Positions 43,803 to 53,985 of a stretch of 64,000 nt of DNA are shown here, one piece after another (within the stretch, counting starts at the first letter, position 1; every line of letters begins with the position of its first letter). A model generated the notes under the pieces. The model saw nothing but the letters and a program-made list of their open reading frames with translations. It did no database searches and was not told the origin of the DNA. Made by a program: the position numbers and the translations under genes. The stretch comes from Alistipes sp. (GTDB lineage: Bacteria > Bacteroidota > Bacteroidia > Bacteroidales > Rikenellaceae), in NCBI GenBank assembly GCA_029059935.1, contig JAIDUZ010000079.1:1-64000 (forward strand). Direction: 5' to 3'.

Positions 43803-44777
43803 AGACCCGACTTCTCCCTGCGGCGAAATCCCTGCGGAAGAAAAGCAACTTCGGGGCAGATGCTTGGACGCAGCGCACGGAACGTCCTGCCGTACGTCGC
43901 AATTCGGCTAACGAATACGCCCGGTCGAACTGGAAGTGCAATCCGCCAGCAAAAGCCGAAGACGCGGACTGCGTGGACGAGGACATGAAATTGCCATGGG
44001 CTCCGACACCCGCCAAAACTCCCGATTCGTCGGCGCGATAGCCCGTAGCAGGCGCTCTGTAGCAATCGCTCGGGGGAATGCCGCAGAGAGGGAACAAAGC
44101 AATGCACAATTCAGAATGCAGAATTCACAATTAGAAATCGAAGTTGGATAGTTTCGCGATTCGAAGAATCGTGCGGGCCGCAGCCTCCCGCAGCGGAGGC
44201 CCGCAAGCGTGCCCCGCAGGCTGCAGCCCTACTCACGCACTGAAAAGGTTAATTATGAATTGTGAATTCTGAATTCTGAATTGATAATCCGGCTCTGCGG
44301 CAGACTGGAATAGTCAACTACCCCTTTCCCTGCGGCTCAAAAAGCGACAAACAAAGAGTAGCGGATTGCTGAATCTACCGACCGCGCTGGTGCAAGCCGT
44401 AGCCAGCACCATTCCGGGTCATGTGAAGTTGCTGGGACGAAGATAGAAGTGAAAAACCGAAAACGAAAAAGAAGTATCAAAAAAGGATGCTTTAGACCTA
44501 TGGAAATTCGGGCGGGAGATACGACTATCGAGTTACAGATTCTTCGGCTGCGCCTCAGAATAACAAAGGCGGGGTTTTCGGGCAGGAGCCTGCGGAGCAC
44601 GCAGTTCTTTTGCGGCCTGCATGGCTAAAGGCGGATACGTTACAACGAGTGTTTGGATTGCCACGGGCCTGCGGCCCTCGCAATGACAGGAGAGGAAAAC
44701 AGATTCTTCGTCGCTATGCTCCTCAGAATGACGCCCTGTTAAGAACGGGGTTTTAATATTGCGAGTTACAGATTCTT

Positions 44778-45120
44778 CGTTGCCCGGCTCGCGCTTTGCG
44801 CGACCGCCCCCAGCCGGGCAACGAGACTCACTCTGTCATTCCACGGAACAAGGCGACAAAGAATCTATATAACAACAAAAACAGATTCTTGACAACGCTA
44901 CGCTTGTTTTCTTCCTCCTTACGAAGCATGGCTTGCTGAAGGCTTTTGTGCCTGTTCAGATTGCCACGGGCCTGACGGCCCTCGCAATGACGGGAGAGTA
45001 AAACAGATTCTTGACGACGCTACGCTTGTCGTTCTCCTCCTTGCTCGGCAGAGACTACGAGCAATCTCTGCACTCGCTTCGTTTGTCGATTCGCTACGCT
45101 CAGAATGACAAAACAGGCTA
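44778..45120 (+). repeat. Mosaic of intergenic repeat modules upstream of phage-like cassette
   Basis: GTTGCCCGGCT palindrome, AGATTCTT-initiated modules, GCAGAGACT...TCTCTGC stem remnant; shared with 34.6-35.3 and 62.1-62.6 kb. Confidence 0.8.
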
Positions 45121-45233
45121 CGGTCCGCAAAGAGACTCTTGACGACGCTGTGCCTTGGAATGACGAGGAAGAGAATCCTGCCGACGGAAGTGGCGGGGAT
45201 GACAGAAGACGAACAAACAAATCCAAAAACGAG

Positions 45234-46181
45234 ATGCTGACGATAACGAAACAACCGACGCTGAATGCGGCGGCCGGAAAAACGGCGGAATACCGCATCG
45301 AAACGGACCGGGCGGAGACGCTGGATGTGAAACTGACGGATGCGGAGACGGGTGAACTGCTGGGGACCAAGCGCTATGCGGAAACAACGGAAACGACGGT
45401 GGATGCGGCGCCGATCGTGAACCGCCATCTGAATTTTGCGCCGCAGGCGGGGCCGACGGGATTTCTGACGGTGACGGACCGCAGACGCGAAGTGAGGCTG
45501 ACGGCGGAGACTGCGGCGGAGACCGTGGCATCGGGAATCTGCACCTACCACGCCGGCGACCGGACCGAAGCGGCACCGGCGCTGCTGACGACGATGCCGA
45601 CGCAACGGCTCATAGCGCCGGGCGAATGCGACGAAGTGACCTTTCTGACGCTCGACACCCCCTGGGTGGAGGTGACGGCGACGAGTCCTGCCGGCACGAA
45701 AAAGAAAGGCTACACGGCACGCAACACGATCGTGCATGTATTCCGGCTGAACACGGCGGACTATCCGGAAGCGGAACGCATCGTACTGACCACGGGCGAG
45801 GGGCTGACGGTGGAGTACACGGTGATTGTATCGCCTGCCGGCGCCCGCCGGATAGCCTGGCGGAGCCATGCGGGCTCGCTGGAACACTACACTTTCCCGA
45901 CGGAAGCGACGGTGACGGCGACGACGAAGAAAAACCGCATCCGCACGCCGGAAGGAATCGGGACGATGACGACGGAACGGCGGCAGCGCCTGCTTCTGCG
46001 GTCGGCCTACGAGACGCGGGAGGTGCTGGAAGCGCTGGCGGAGACGACGGCGGCGCCGCAGGTGTGGCTGGCGGAAGCGGGAGTCTACACGCCGGTGGAG
46101 GTGCTGACGGAAGAGGCGGTGCTGCACCGTCACGGGACGCTGAACATGCTGGAACTGGAAATCGGAACGGAGATATGGTAA
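45234..46181 (+). CDS. Phage-cassette protein 1 (tail/structural-like, unknown)
   Basis: Intact 315-aa beta-rich, Thr/Glu-rich protein; overlaps next gene (ATGGTAA); role inferred from context. Confidence 0.5.
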   Translation: MLTITKQPTLNAAAGKTAEYRIETDRAETLDVKLTDAETGELLGTKRYAETTETTVDAAPIVNRHLNFAPQAGPTGFLTVTDRRREVRLTAETAAETVASGICTYHAGDRTEAAPALLTTMPTQRLIAPGECDEVTFLTLDTPWVEVTATSPAGTKKKGYTARNTIVHVFRLNTADYPEAERIVLTTGEGLTVEYTVIVSPAGARRIAWRSHAGSLEHYTFPTEATVTATTKKNRIRTPEGIGTMTTERRQRLLLRSAYETREVLEALAETTAAPQVWLAEAGVYTPVEVLTEEAVLHRHGTLNMLELEIGTEIW

Positions 46182-48541
46182 CGGAACTGAAGATAGACGG
46201 CAGAGCGTGCGACTTGGGCACTGCGACGCTGGCCGTGCCGGGCTACACGGCGCAGAAGACAAAAGACCCGGATGCCTGCCGGGATGGGCGGCAGCTGCGG
46301 ATACGGATTCCTCCGACGCTGCGGAACACCGACCTGCTGGGAGCCCCGCGCGACCCCTGCACGGGCACGCGCTTCAACGAATCGGACCACAAGGCGGAGG
46401 TAACGGCCGCAGGGACGGTGCTGCTGGCGGGAACGGTGCGGCTGCTGAAAGCCTCGGACGAAGGCTACACGCTGGAGATACGCGAAGGCGGCGCGCGATG
46501 GGCGGAACAGACGGCGCGCCGGATGTTCAACACGCTGGGAATCGACTACGGAGCGGCCCTGACGGCCGACACGGTGCGCAAGAGCTGGACGGCCGACACG
46601 CCGGTGAGGTTCCTCCCGATTCATCGCGACGAATATCCTCAACAGAACGACGCCCAGGACCTGCTGCCTGCGGAACGGGTGCTGACGGTGGACGACTACC
46701 ATCCGTTCCTGCATGTGGCGACGCTGGTGGAGAAGATGTTCGAAGAAGCGGGCTACACGCTCGAAAGCGACTTCATGCGGACGCCCGAATTCCGCGAACT
46801 CCACATGAGCGGCGCCTATCCGTCGCACGACACGACGGGAGCCGACGAACGGATGGGATTCCGGGCACGGAGGAAGGCCCCGGCGACGGCGACGGCGAGT
46901 CCGACTGGCTGGGTCTACGCCGACCCGAAATCGACGGTACACACGGTGGGCAACATCGTGGACACGGCGACGCCGCTGACCCCGGATGCCGACGGGGAAG
47001 CGATACAGGGGCTCTACAACAACGGCGGGACGTTCGGGATGGAGAACGGGATGATCCGCTTCGTGCCGCCGACGCAGGTGCGCGCCGGGTTCGAATACTA
47101 CCTGAAATACACGACCGACCACCGGATACTGGACCGCAAGCGGCTGCGGGGGTTCGACTCGGTATACCTGGGTCCGGGGTCGGAGCTGCGCTTCACGCTG
47201 GCGAACCGCTATGAAGACCGCCGCGGGGAGATGGCGGCCGACACCACCTACCGGGCGGTGGTATTCGGCCATGCGGAGGGGAGCCAGTATCGGCTGACGG
47301 GCATGCGGGGCGGAGCGCCCGGGTGGATATGGACGACCTTCGAGGGGCGCTCGGCGCTGGTGACGACCCCGGCGACGGGCAATCCGACGGACCCCGAGTT
47401 GTGGATCATGCGCAACGGAACGTGGGTGCGCTATGCGGGCGACTGGGCCCTGTACGACGGCTATGTGGAAGAGAGGGGCCGCACGACGGTGGAACTGCGC
47501 ATGCGCACGGCGACGGAGGAGGTGTCGCCGGCGAACCCGAAGTATTTCTATGCGATTCACTTTTTCGGGGCCGAGGCGGGCATGTCGCTGACACTGCACA
47601 AGGAATGCTCGCTGCAGGCCGACTTCCGCTCGGGCCCGGGCTACGGCTCGTGGCTGCACTTCGCGGATGTGGCGCAGCACCGCATCCGTCAGTCGGAGCT
47701 GCTCAAGGCGCTGATGCACATGTACAACCTGCGCATCTACACGGACGAAGCGACCCGCAAGGCGTACGTCGAACCGGCGGACGACTTCTACGGAAAAGGG
47801 CCGGAGGCGGACTGGCGCGGGAAGAGCGACTTCACGCAACCGGTGGAACTGGAAGACCGGGCGCTGGAGATACACGAAGAACGGACGTGGTGCTACCGGG
47901 AAGGCGACGGAGCGGTGAGCCGCTACGAAAGCGAACGGGAGACGCTATTCGGAGCCTGGACGGCGGCGACGGAGAACCGGGCGGCGAAGATGGGCGGCGA
48001 GACGCTGCGCAACCCGCTGTTCGCCCCGACGATAGACAGCACGGGTCATTACCGCAACGCCCGCTCGGCGCGGCTGCCGCAAGTGGGCGACCGCGACACG
48101 ACGGACGACGACACGGCCTTCGCACCCCGCATCGTACGCTACGCCGGAATGCACCCCCTGCCGGCGGGCGAACGCTGGGGCTACCCGGCGGATGCGGCGG
48201 AATATCCGCTGGCGGCGTTCCACTTCGAAGGCGACGCGGCGACGCCGGCATTCACGCTCTGCTTCGAAGACCGCGACGGAGCGACGGGGCTGCACCGCTA
48301 CTACGACCGTCAGACGGAGGAAGAGGCGACGCGGGAGAAAATCACGCTGTCGCTGCGGCTGGCACCCGACGAATTTGCGGCCCTGCTGGCGCCGGGAACG
48401 GGAGCGCCCGACATCCGCTCGGTTTTCCGGCTGGACGCGGGCGGCGAAACGGTGCGTGCGACGCTCGAAACCATCGAAGAATACGACCCGGCCCGAGGTA
48501 CGGCCCGCTGCACGTTCCTGCGCCGGCGGGAAGACAAATAA
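46175..48541 (+). CDS. Phage-cassette protein 2 (large tail/baseplate-like protein)
   Basis: 788 aa, MVTELKIDGRACDLGTATLAVPGYT...; directly upstream of head genes; role inferred. Confidence 0.5.
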   Translation: MVTELKIDGRACDLGTATLAVPGYTAQKTKDPDACRDGRQLRIRIPPTLRNTDLLGAPRDPCTGTRFNESDHKAEVTAAGTVLLAGTVRLLKASDEGYTLEIREGGARWAEQTARRMFNTLGIDYGAALTADTVRKSWTADTPVRFLPIHRDEYPQQNDAQDLLPAERVLTVDDYHPFLHVATLVEKMFEEAGYTLESDFMRTPEFRELHMSGAYPSHDTTGADERMGFRARRKAPATATASPTGWVYADPKSTVHTVGNIVDTATPLTPDADGEAIQGLYNNGGTFGMENGMIRFVPPTQVRAGFEYYLKYTTDHRILDRKRLRGFDSVYLGPGSELRFTLANRYEDRRGEMAADTTYRAVVFGHAEGSQYRLTGMRGGAPGWIWTTFEGRSALVTTPATGNPTDPELWIMRNGTWVRYAGDWALYDGYVEERGRTTVELRMRTATEEVSPANPKYFYAIHFFGAEAGMSLTLHKECSLQADFRSGPGYGSWLHFADVAQHRIRQSELLKALMHMYNLRIYTDEATRKAYVEPADDFYGKGPEADWRGKSDFTQPVELEDRALEIHEERTWCYREGDGAVSRYESERETLFGAWTAATENRAAKMGGETLRNPLFAPTIDSTGHYRNARSARLPQVGDRDTTDDDTAFAPRIVRYAGMHPLPAGERWGYPADAAEYPLAAFHFEGDAATPAFTLCFEDRDGATGLHRYYDRQTEEEATREKITLSLRLAPDEFAALLAPGTGAPDIRSVFRLDAGGETVRATLETIEEYDPARGTARCTFLRRREDK

Positions 48542-48577
48542 ACCAACAATTCACAACCCAAAAAAATCCGAAAAAAA

Positions 48578-49456
48578 TTGGAAACGAACATCCGAATCGA
48601 AAACAATGCCGGAGCCTGCCACATCGACATCGAAGGCACGATCGGCGTACCCGAAGCGTGGCAGTTCGACGAACCGGAACAACGCATCGCCACCTACGAC
48701 CGCTTCCGCGAAGCGGTGGCGCGCATCGGCGAAATCGAAGCCCCGGAAGTGGTGGTCAACATCCGCTCGACGGGCGGCGACGTGAACGACGCCCTGCTGA
48801 TTCACGACGCCCTGCGCCGCATCGAAGGCCGCATCACGACCCGCTGCTACGGCTACACGGCCTCGGCAGCGACGATCATCGCCCAGGCGGCGAGCGACGG
48901 CTGCCGCGAAATATCGGCCAACGCACTCTACCTGATTCACCTGTCGAACTGCGCGACGGAAGGCAATGCCGCCGAACTGAGCGGCAAGCTGGAACTGCTG
49001 CGCCAGACCGACCGCCGGCTGGCGGAACTCTATGCGGCGCGCTCGGGCCGCGAAACGGCCGAATTCGAAGCGCTGATGAACGAAAACAACGGCAACGGCC
49101 GCTGGCTCTCGCCGGAAGAGACTCTGGCGGCGGGACTGGCCGACACCATCATCGACGCGGCGGAAAAACCGGCGACGGAGAAACCGCGAAACAACATGCG
49201 CGGCTGGCAGAAGCTGCTGAACACCCTGGGGCTCCGCGGCGAACCGGAAAAACCGGAACCCGAAGACCGCAACATCCTGCACTTCGACGACGACCGCGCT
49301 GCGGCGCTCCGCCGCTCGGAGATAGCGGCCGAAGAGGCCTTCAACCGCACGGAGCCGACCCGCACGCGGCCGTGCGAAGACCCCTCCTACTGCGAAACCC
49401 TCCGCTCGGCCAACCAACTGGCCTATGCCGAAGATGCGAAGCAATTCAGGAAGTAG
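48578..49456 (+). CDS. ClpP-like phage prohead/head-maturation protease
   Basis: VVVNIRSTGGDVNDALLIHDAL, CYGYTASAATIIAQAAS (Ser in ASAAT), LIHLSNCATEGNA; TTG start. Confidence 0.83.
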   Translation: METNIRIENNAGACHIDIEGTIGVPEAWQFDEPEQRIATYDRFREAVARIGEIEAPEVVVNIRSTGGDVNDALLIHDALRRIEGRITTRCYGYTASAATIIAQAASDGCREISANALYLIHLSNCATEGNAAELSGKLELLRQTDRRLAELYAARSGRETAEFEALMNENNGNGRWLSPEETLAAGLADTIIDAAEKPATEKPRNNMRGWQKLLNTLGLRGEPEKPEPEDRNILHFDDDRAAALRRSEIAAEEAFNRTEPTRTRPCEDPSYCETLRSANQLAYAEDAKQFRK

Positions 49457-49636
49457 GACGGGACGCCGCAACGTCCGTCCGGAATGACGGCTCCTGCCAA
49501 CCGGCCGGCAAGACGCTGCGGGGCGGCTCGCGTCATAAGGCTCTCCGCAGTTGCCCCGAAAGAGAGGCGAACCCGGTCTTTCGCTTTTCATCTTCGACTT
49601 TTCACTTTTCATCTTTCACTTTTAACCTTTTTCATT

Positions 49637-50614
49637 ATGAGTTTCTTGGAAAATGCCAAGCAGTACACGGGTGCCGAACTGGACACCATCTTCTTCCGAC
49701 CCTTTCTGACGGGCCCCTCGGCCCAGGAGCTGGGCGTGCGAATCCTCTACAACCTGCCCGTACCGACGACCGTACAACTGTGGGACGGCCAACAGAACAT
49801 CCTCCAGAAGCACACGGGCAAAGGCTGGACGGGCGGCGCATCGGCCCGCAAGTATCAGAAGACCATCGCACTGAGCCGTGTGAAAGCCGAGATGGGATTC
49901 TCGGCCTCGGACTACTTCTCGCTGGTCTACGAGAAGATTGCGGCCCGCGCCGACGTGAACATGGACGACCTGACGGGCACCGAACTCGAACAGGCCGAGA
50001 CGGCGCTCTTCCGCCAGGCCGTGGCCGAAAACATCCGCGCGACGATGTGGGTGGGCGACGCCGGAGCGACGAGCGGCTACAACACCTTCACGGGATTCCT
50101 GAAGACCATCATGAACTACTCGGTGGCCGAACTCTTCCACCAGCAGGCCTACACGACGGCGACGATGAACGACCCCGAGATGGTGGTCGCGCTCTTCGAC
50201 GACCTGTGGAAAAACGCCGACACGCGCATCCAGGACGTGAAGGGCGAAGGGCAGCTGGCGTTCTTCGTGACGTCGGACCTCTACTACCTCTACGAGAAGT
50301 ATCTGGACTCGAAAGGGGTCGACGCGGCCTACACGGACACGGTGAACGGCCGTCAGGGGCTGGCCTACCACGGCATTCCGGTCATCGACGTACGCCTGGG
50401 CAACTACCTCTCGGGGACCTCGCTGCCGCAGTCGTTCTGTCTGCTGACCGACCGTCGCAACCTGGTGCTGGCGGTCAACACGGCGGACTTCCCGGGCAAC
50501 GAAGTGCGCATGTGGTACAACCCCGACGAGATGGAGAACCGCCAGCGCGCCCTCTTCATGGCGGGCTGCGACATCCTCGACGAATCGATGCTGTCGTTCG
50601 CCTACCGTCAATAA
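49637..50614 (+). CDS. Phage major capsid-like protein
   Basis: 326-aa ORF located between ClpP-like protease and portal; MWVGDAGATSGYNTFTGFLKTIMN, VTSDLYYLYEKYL, LLTDRRNLVLAVNTADFPGNEVRMWYNPDEMENRQRALFMAGCDIL. Confidence 0.7.
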   Translation: MSFLENAKQYTGAELDTIFFRPFLTGPSAQELGVRILYNLPVPTTVQLWDGQQNILQKHTGKGWTGGASARKYQKTIALSRVKAEMGFSASDYFSLVYEKIAARADVNMDDLTGTELEQAETALFRQAVAENIRATMWVGDAGATSGYNTFTGFLKTIMNYSVAELFHQQAYTTATMNDPEMVVALFDDLWKNADTRIQDVKGEGQLAFFVTSDLYYLYEKYLDSKGVDAAYTDTVNGRQGLAYHGIPVIDVRLGNYLSGTSLPQSFCLLTDRRNLVLAVNTADFPGNEVRMWYNPDEMENRQRALFMAGCDILDESMLSFAYRQ

Positions 50615-50683
50615 CCGCCGTCGCCTGCGGAGGTCCTAAACGGCTTCCGCAGGCGACCCTGCCACCCGAAAACACGAAACGAC

Positions 50684-51913
50684 ATGGAAAAAGAACAGAA
50701 ACACAACCTGACGGTGGGCGTAACGGCGCGCACGGACCCCTACATGACGCTGGGCGCGGGCCGGGTGCAGAGCGACAAGTTCTGGCGCTGGGGCGACGAC
50801 AACCTGTTTCCCTATGCGCTGGCGCTGATGGCCCGCCGCTCGACGACCCACCGCCGCATCATCAACGACAAGGCCGACTACATATCGGGCAAAGGGGTGA
50901 TCTGCGACGAAGCGCGCCCCCGGCTGAAAGGGCTCATCGAACGGGCCAACCCCCGCAACGAGACGCTGCGCCAGGTGCTGAACAAACTGGCGTTCGACAA
51001 GGCGCTCTTCGGCAACGCCTTTCTGGAAGCGGTCACCGACCCGGGACACACGTTCCTGGCCCTCTACCATCAGGATGCGTCGCGCTGCCGTGTGGCCCGC
51101 GACGAACGCCGCATCCTGCTGCACCACGACTGGACGGCCTTCAACCCGGCCGAAGCCGAGAGTCTGCCGCTCTACCCCGCTTTCGAAGAACGCCCCGACG
51201 GCACGCTGCGCACGATAATCCACTACAAGGACTACGAACCGATGTTCACCCACTACGGCGTACCGCCCTACATAGCGGGATTCGGCGTCTCGGCCATCGC
51301 CTACAAGACCGACCGCTGGAACATCTCGCGGCTGGACAACTCGTTCCAGCTCTCGGGCGTGCTGCTGCTGGACTCGACGGTGGACAACGAAGCCGAGGCG
51401 GAGAAAATCATGCGCCTGGCCGAACAGAAGTTCGCCGGAAATCCGGGCCAGGTGATGTTCGTCATCCGCGACGGCGACGAAAACCTGAAAGACAACTCGC
51501 GCTTCATACCCATCAGCTCGCAGAACGAAGGCGACTGGCAGGCCCTGCACGAACAAGCCGTGGGCGACATCGTGGTGGCCCACTCGTGGTTCCGGACGCT
51601 GAGCGGACTGGAGTATGCGGGCGGATTCAGCGCCGACCGCATCCTGCACGAATACGAAGTGGCACTCAACACGGTCATTCTGGGCGAACAGGCCGAACTG
51701 CTGGAACCCATCCGCGAAGTCATCGCCGCGGTGCTGGGCGAAGATGCGTCGTCGCTGGAAATCGTGAACCGTCCGCCGACGCGCTCGAAACCCATCTACA
51801 TGAAGGTGTGGGAAGCCCGCAAGGCCGACGGCCTGGACTACGACCCGGAAGACGAACGGCAGCAGGCGTTCCTGTCGGAAATCACGAAGTACAACATTCG
51901 CAGCATCGAATAA
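50684..51913 (+). CDS. Phage portal-like protein
   Basis: WRWGDDNLFPYALALMARRSTTHRRIINDKADYISGKGV; FDKALFGNAFLEAV; NISRLDNSFQLSGVLLLD; GEQAELLEPIREVIAAVLGE. Confidence 0.75.
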   Translation: MEKEQKHNLTVGVTARTDPYMTLGAGRVQSDKFWRWGDDNLFPYALALMARRSTTHRRIINDKADYISGKGVICDEARPRLKGLIERANPRNETLRQVLNKLAFDKALFGNAFLEAVTDPGHTFLALYHQDASRCRVARDERRILLHHDWTAFNPAEAESLPLYPAFEERPDGTLRTIIHYKDYEPMFTHYGVPPYIAGFGVSAIAYKTDRWNISRLDNSFQLSGVLLLDSTVDNEAEAEKIMRLAEQKFAGNPGQVMFVIRDGDENLKDNSRFIPISSQNEGDWQALHEQAVGDIVVAHSWFRTLSGLEYAGGFSADRILHEYEVALNTVILGEQAELLEPIREVIAAVLGEDASSLEIVNRPPTRSKPIYMKVWEARKADGLDYDPEDERQQAFLSEITKYNIRSIE

Positions 51914-52395
51914 TGAAAACCCTTATCACCCCATTGCAAGCCGTGAAGCTGGCGTTCGGCGACAGCGAGATACTGCCGCCGGAGACCCTTGCCGAAGCGG
52001 ACATTGCGGCGGCCGAACAACGCTGGATCGTACCGGCGATCGGCCGCAAGCTCCACGACCGGCTGCTGGCGGGCCTCTACGCCGACCTTGTCACCGACTA
52101 CCTGGCAGCCCCGACGGCCCTCTACACCCGGGCGCTGGTGCAGCCGCGGCTCGACGTCCGGACCGACCGCCTGGGCACCCTGGCGCCCAAGCCGGCCAAC
52201 GGCGCGGCGGCCGGCGACGAAGCCCGCCGCGGAGTGCGCCGCCAACTGCTGGAAGAAGCCCGCACGCTGCTGCAACGCGCCACGGACTGTCTGACGGCGA
52301 ACCGCAGGCAATACCCGGAATACGCCCCCGATGAAAACCGGGCGCCGGGCTGCTCGATTGCGGGCGGCATTGTTCTGCCCGACGACGGCCGCTGA
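51913..52395 (+). CDS. Head-tail adaptor/connector-like small protein
   Basis: 160 aa, start overlaps portal stop (TAATG); helical; position after portal. Confidence 0.55.
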   Translation: MKTLITPLQAVKLAFGDSEILPPETLAEADIAAAEQRWIVPAIGRKLHDRLLAGLYADLVTDYLAAPTALYTRALVQPRLDVRTDRLGTLAPKPANGAAAGDEARRGVRRQLLEEARTLLQRATDCLTANRRQYPEYAPDENRAPGCSIAGGIVLPDDGR

Positions 52396-52487
52396 CCGGA
52401 ACCGCCCGACCGGCAAGACAAACAACGCCGGCGGCCTTCCCGGCAGACGGGGGCCGCCGCTTTTCTGACGAAACAAAACACAAAGAG

Positions 52488-52892
52488 ATGTCACGAGGAC
52501 TGAGAAACTGCAATCCGGGCAACATCCGGCAATCGAAAGGACGCTACAAGGGCGAAGTGCGCCCGTCGCGCGACCCGGCCTTCAAACAATTCGAATCGCT
52601 GGCCTGGGGCTACCGGGCCATCTTCGTACTGCTGGATACCTACCGCACGCGCCACGGCCTGCGGACCATTGCGCAGATGATAACCCGCTGGGCACCGCCC
52701 GTCGAAAACCGCACCGACGCCTACATCCGGGCTGTGGCGGAGAGCACGGGCATCGGGCCCGACGAACCTCTGAACACGCACGACCGCAAGACGATGGTGC
52801 CCGTCGCGGCAGCCATCTCGCGCGTGGAAAACGGCGTGGCGGCCGACCTGCGCGAAGTGGAAAAGGGGTGGGAGCTGTTCGAGGGAAATTAA
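52488..52892 (+). CDS. Virion-type lysozyme/transglycosylase-like structural protein
   Basis: RGLRNCNPGNIRQSKGRYKGE, FKQFESLAWGYRAIFVLLDTY, IAQMITRWAPPVENRTDAYI: motifs of phage 'structural protein P5'/muralytic family. Confidence 0.75.
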   Translation: MSRGLRNCNPGNIRQSKGRYKGEVRPSRDPAFKQFESLAWGYRAIFVLLDTYRTRHGLRTIAQMITRWAPPVENRTDAYIRAVAESTGIGPDEPLNTHDRKTMVPVAAAISRVENGVAADLREVEKGWELFEGN

Positions 52893-53307
52893 TCCTTTAT
52901 TTTCCTCCTCGCAAGGAACGATGCTGTAGCGGGCAGAAAGGCTCTCCGGGGGCGGCTGCGGGGGTCGCACCTTTGGTGCGAGCCGCCCCGAGGGAAAACA
53001 GAGATTCGGGAACAGCGTCTCGACGAGTCAGCGGAAGTGACGGGATGAATTCTTCGAGACGGTGGTTCCAGACCGACGCAGTCGAGATGACGAGGCAAGA
53101 TTCTCGGGTCGGAGCCTGCGGGGCACGCAGTTCTTTTGCGGGCCTCCGCCGGCGGAGGCTCCGGCCCGCCCCGTTAAGAACGGGGTTTTGTTATAGATTC
53201 TTCGCTACGCTCAGAATGACAAAATGTACGCGCAATGACGAGGTGGGGTTGATAGTGTTTTGTAAATTCTCAGGCTTATTCGTATCTTTGTACTCCAATA
53301 CGAAAAC

Positions 53308-53985
53308 ATGTCACTCGAAATTCTGGAAGTACTGTTCCGCGGCATCTGCGTAGGCATCGCGGCGTCGATCACGGTCGGCCCCGTGGCGGTGCTGTGCATC
53401 CAGCGCACGCTCTCGAAGAACAGACGCTCGGGCATCGTGTCGGGACTGGGCGTGGCCTGCGCCGACACCTTCATGGCCATGGCGGCGTTCTTCTTCTACT
53501 CGATGCTCCAGAGCAGCATCGAGCAATACAACATCCTGCTGCGCATCGTGGGCGGGCTGCTGGTCATCGTGGTGGGCGTCTACATCTTCTCGCAAAACCC
53601 TGTGCCGCAAATCCGCCGCAACCGCGCCGGGCGCACGTCGCTGTGGCAGGACTTCGCCTCGATATTCGGGCTGACGATCGCCAATTTCATCATGGTCGTG
53701 CCCTACATCCTGGCCTTCTTCGCCGTATTCAACATATCGAGCGGCGACGTCCACGGCCAGGGATTCGGCGGATTCCTGCGCGCCGTGTTCGTCATTGCGG
53801 GATTCTTCGGCGGTGCGGCGGGCTGGTGGACCTTCCTGGCCTGCTTCATCAGTCTGTTCCGCCGCCGCTTCCGGCCGCGCCACATGCTGACGATCAACCA
53901 TGTGGCCGGCATCTTCATAGGCATTCTGGGCATTTACACCATATTATCCACCTTCTTTGACATCTTCCCCAATGTCGGACACTGA
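53308..53985 (+). CDS. LysE-family translocator
   Basis: GICVGIAASITVGPVAVLCIQRTLSKNRRSGIVSGLGVACADTF. Confidence 0.87.
   Translation: MSLEILEVLFRGICVGIAASITVGPVAVLCIQRTLSKNRRSGIVSGLGVACADTFMAMAAFFFYSMLQSSIEQYNILLRIVGGLLVIVVGVYIFSQNPVPQIRRNRAGRTSLWQDFASIFGLTIANFIMVVPYILAFFAVFNISSGDVHGQGFGGFLRAVFVIAGFFGGAAGWWTFLACFISLFRRRFRPRHMLTINHVAGIFIGILGIYTILSTFFDIFPNVGH

Noticed and set aside
43646-44041. 131-aa ORF in the corA-cassette gap
   Set aside because: Start lies upstream of the promoter -7 element, composition unlike neighbours, no motifs.
47323-51912. Upstream part of the 1690-aa + ORF
   Set aside because: Off-frame reading through phage-like genes; only 51913-52395 is gene-like.
45234-52892. 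Calling the cassette a complete prophage
   Set aside because: No integrase, terminase, tape measure, repressor or attachment repeats recognised.
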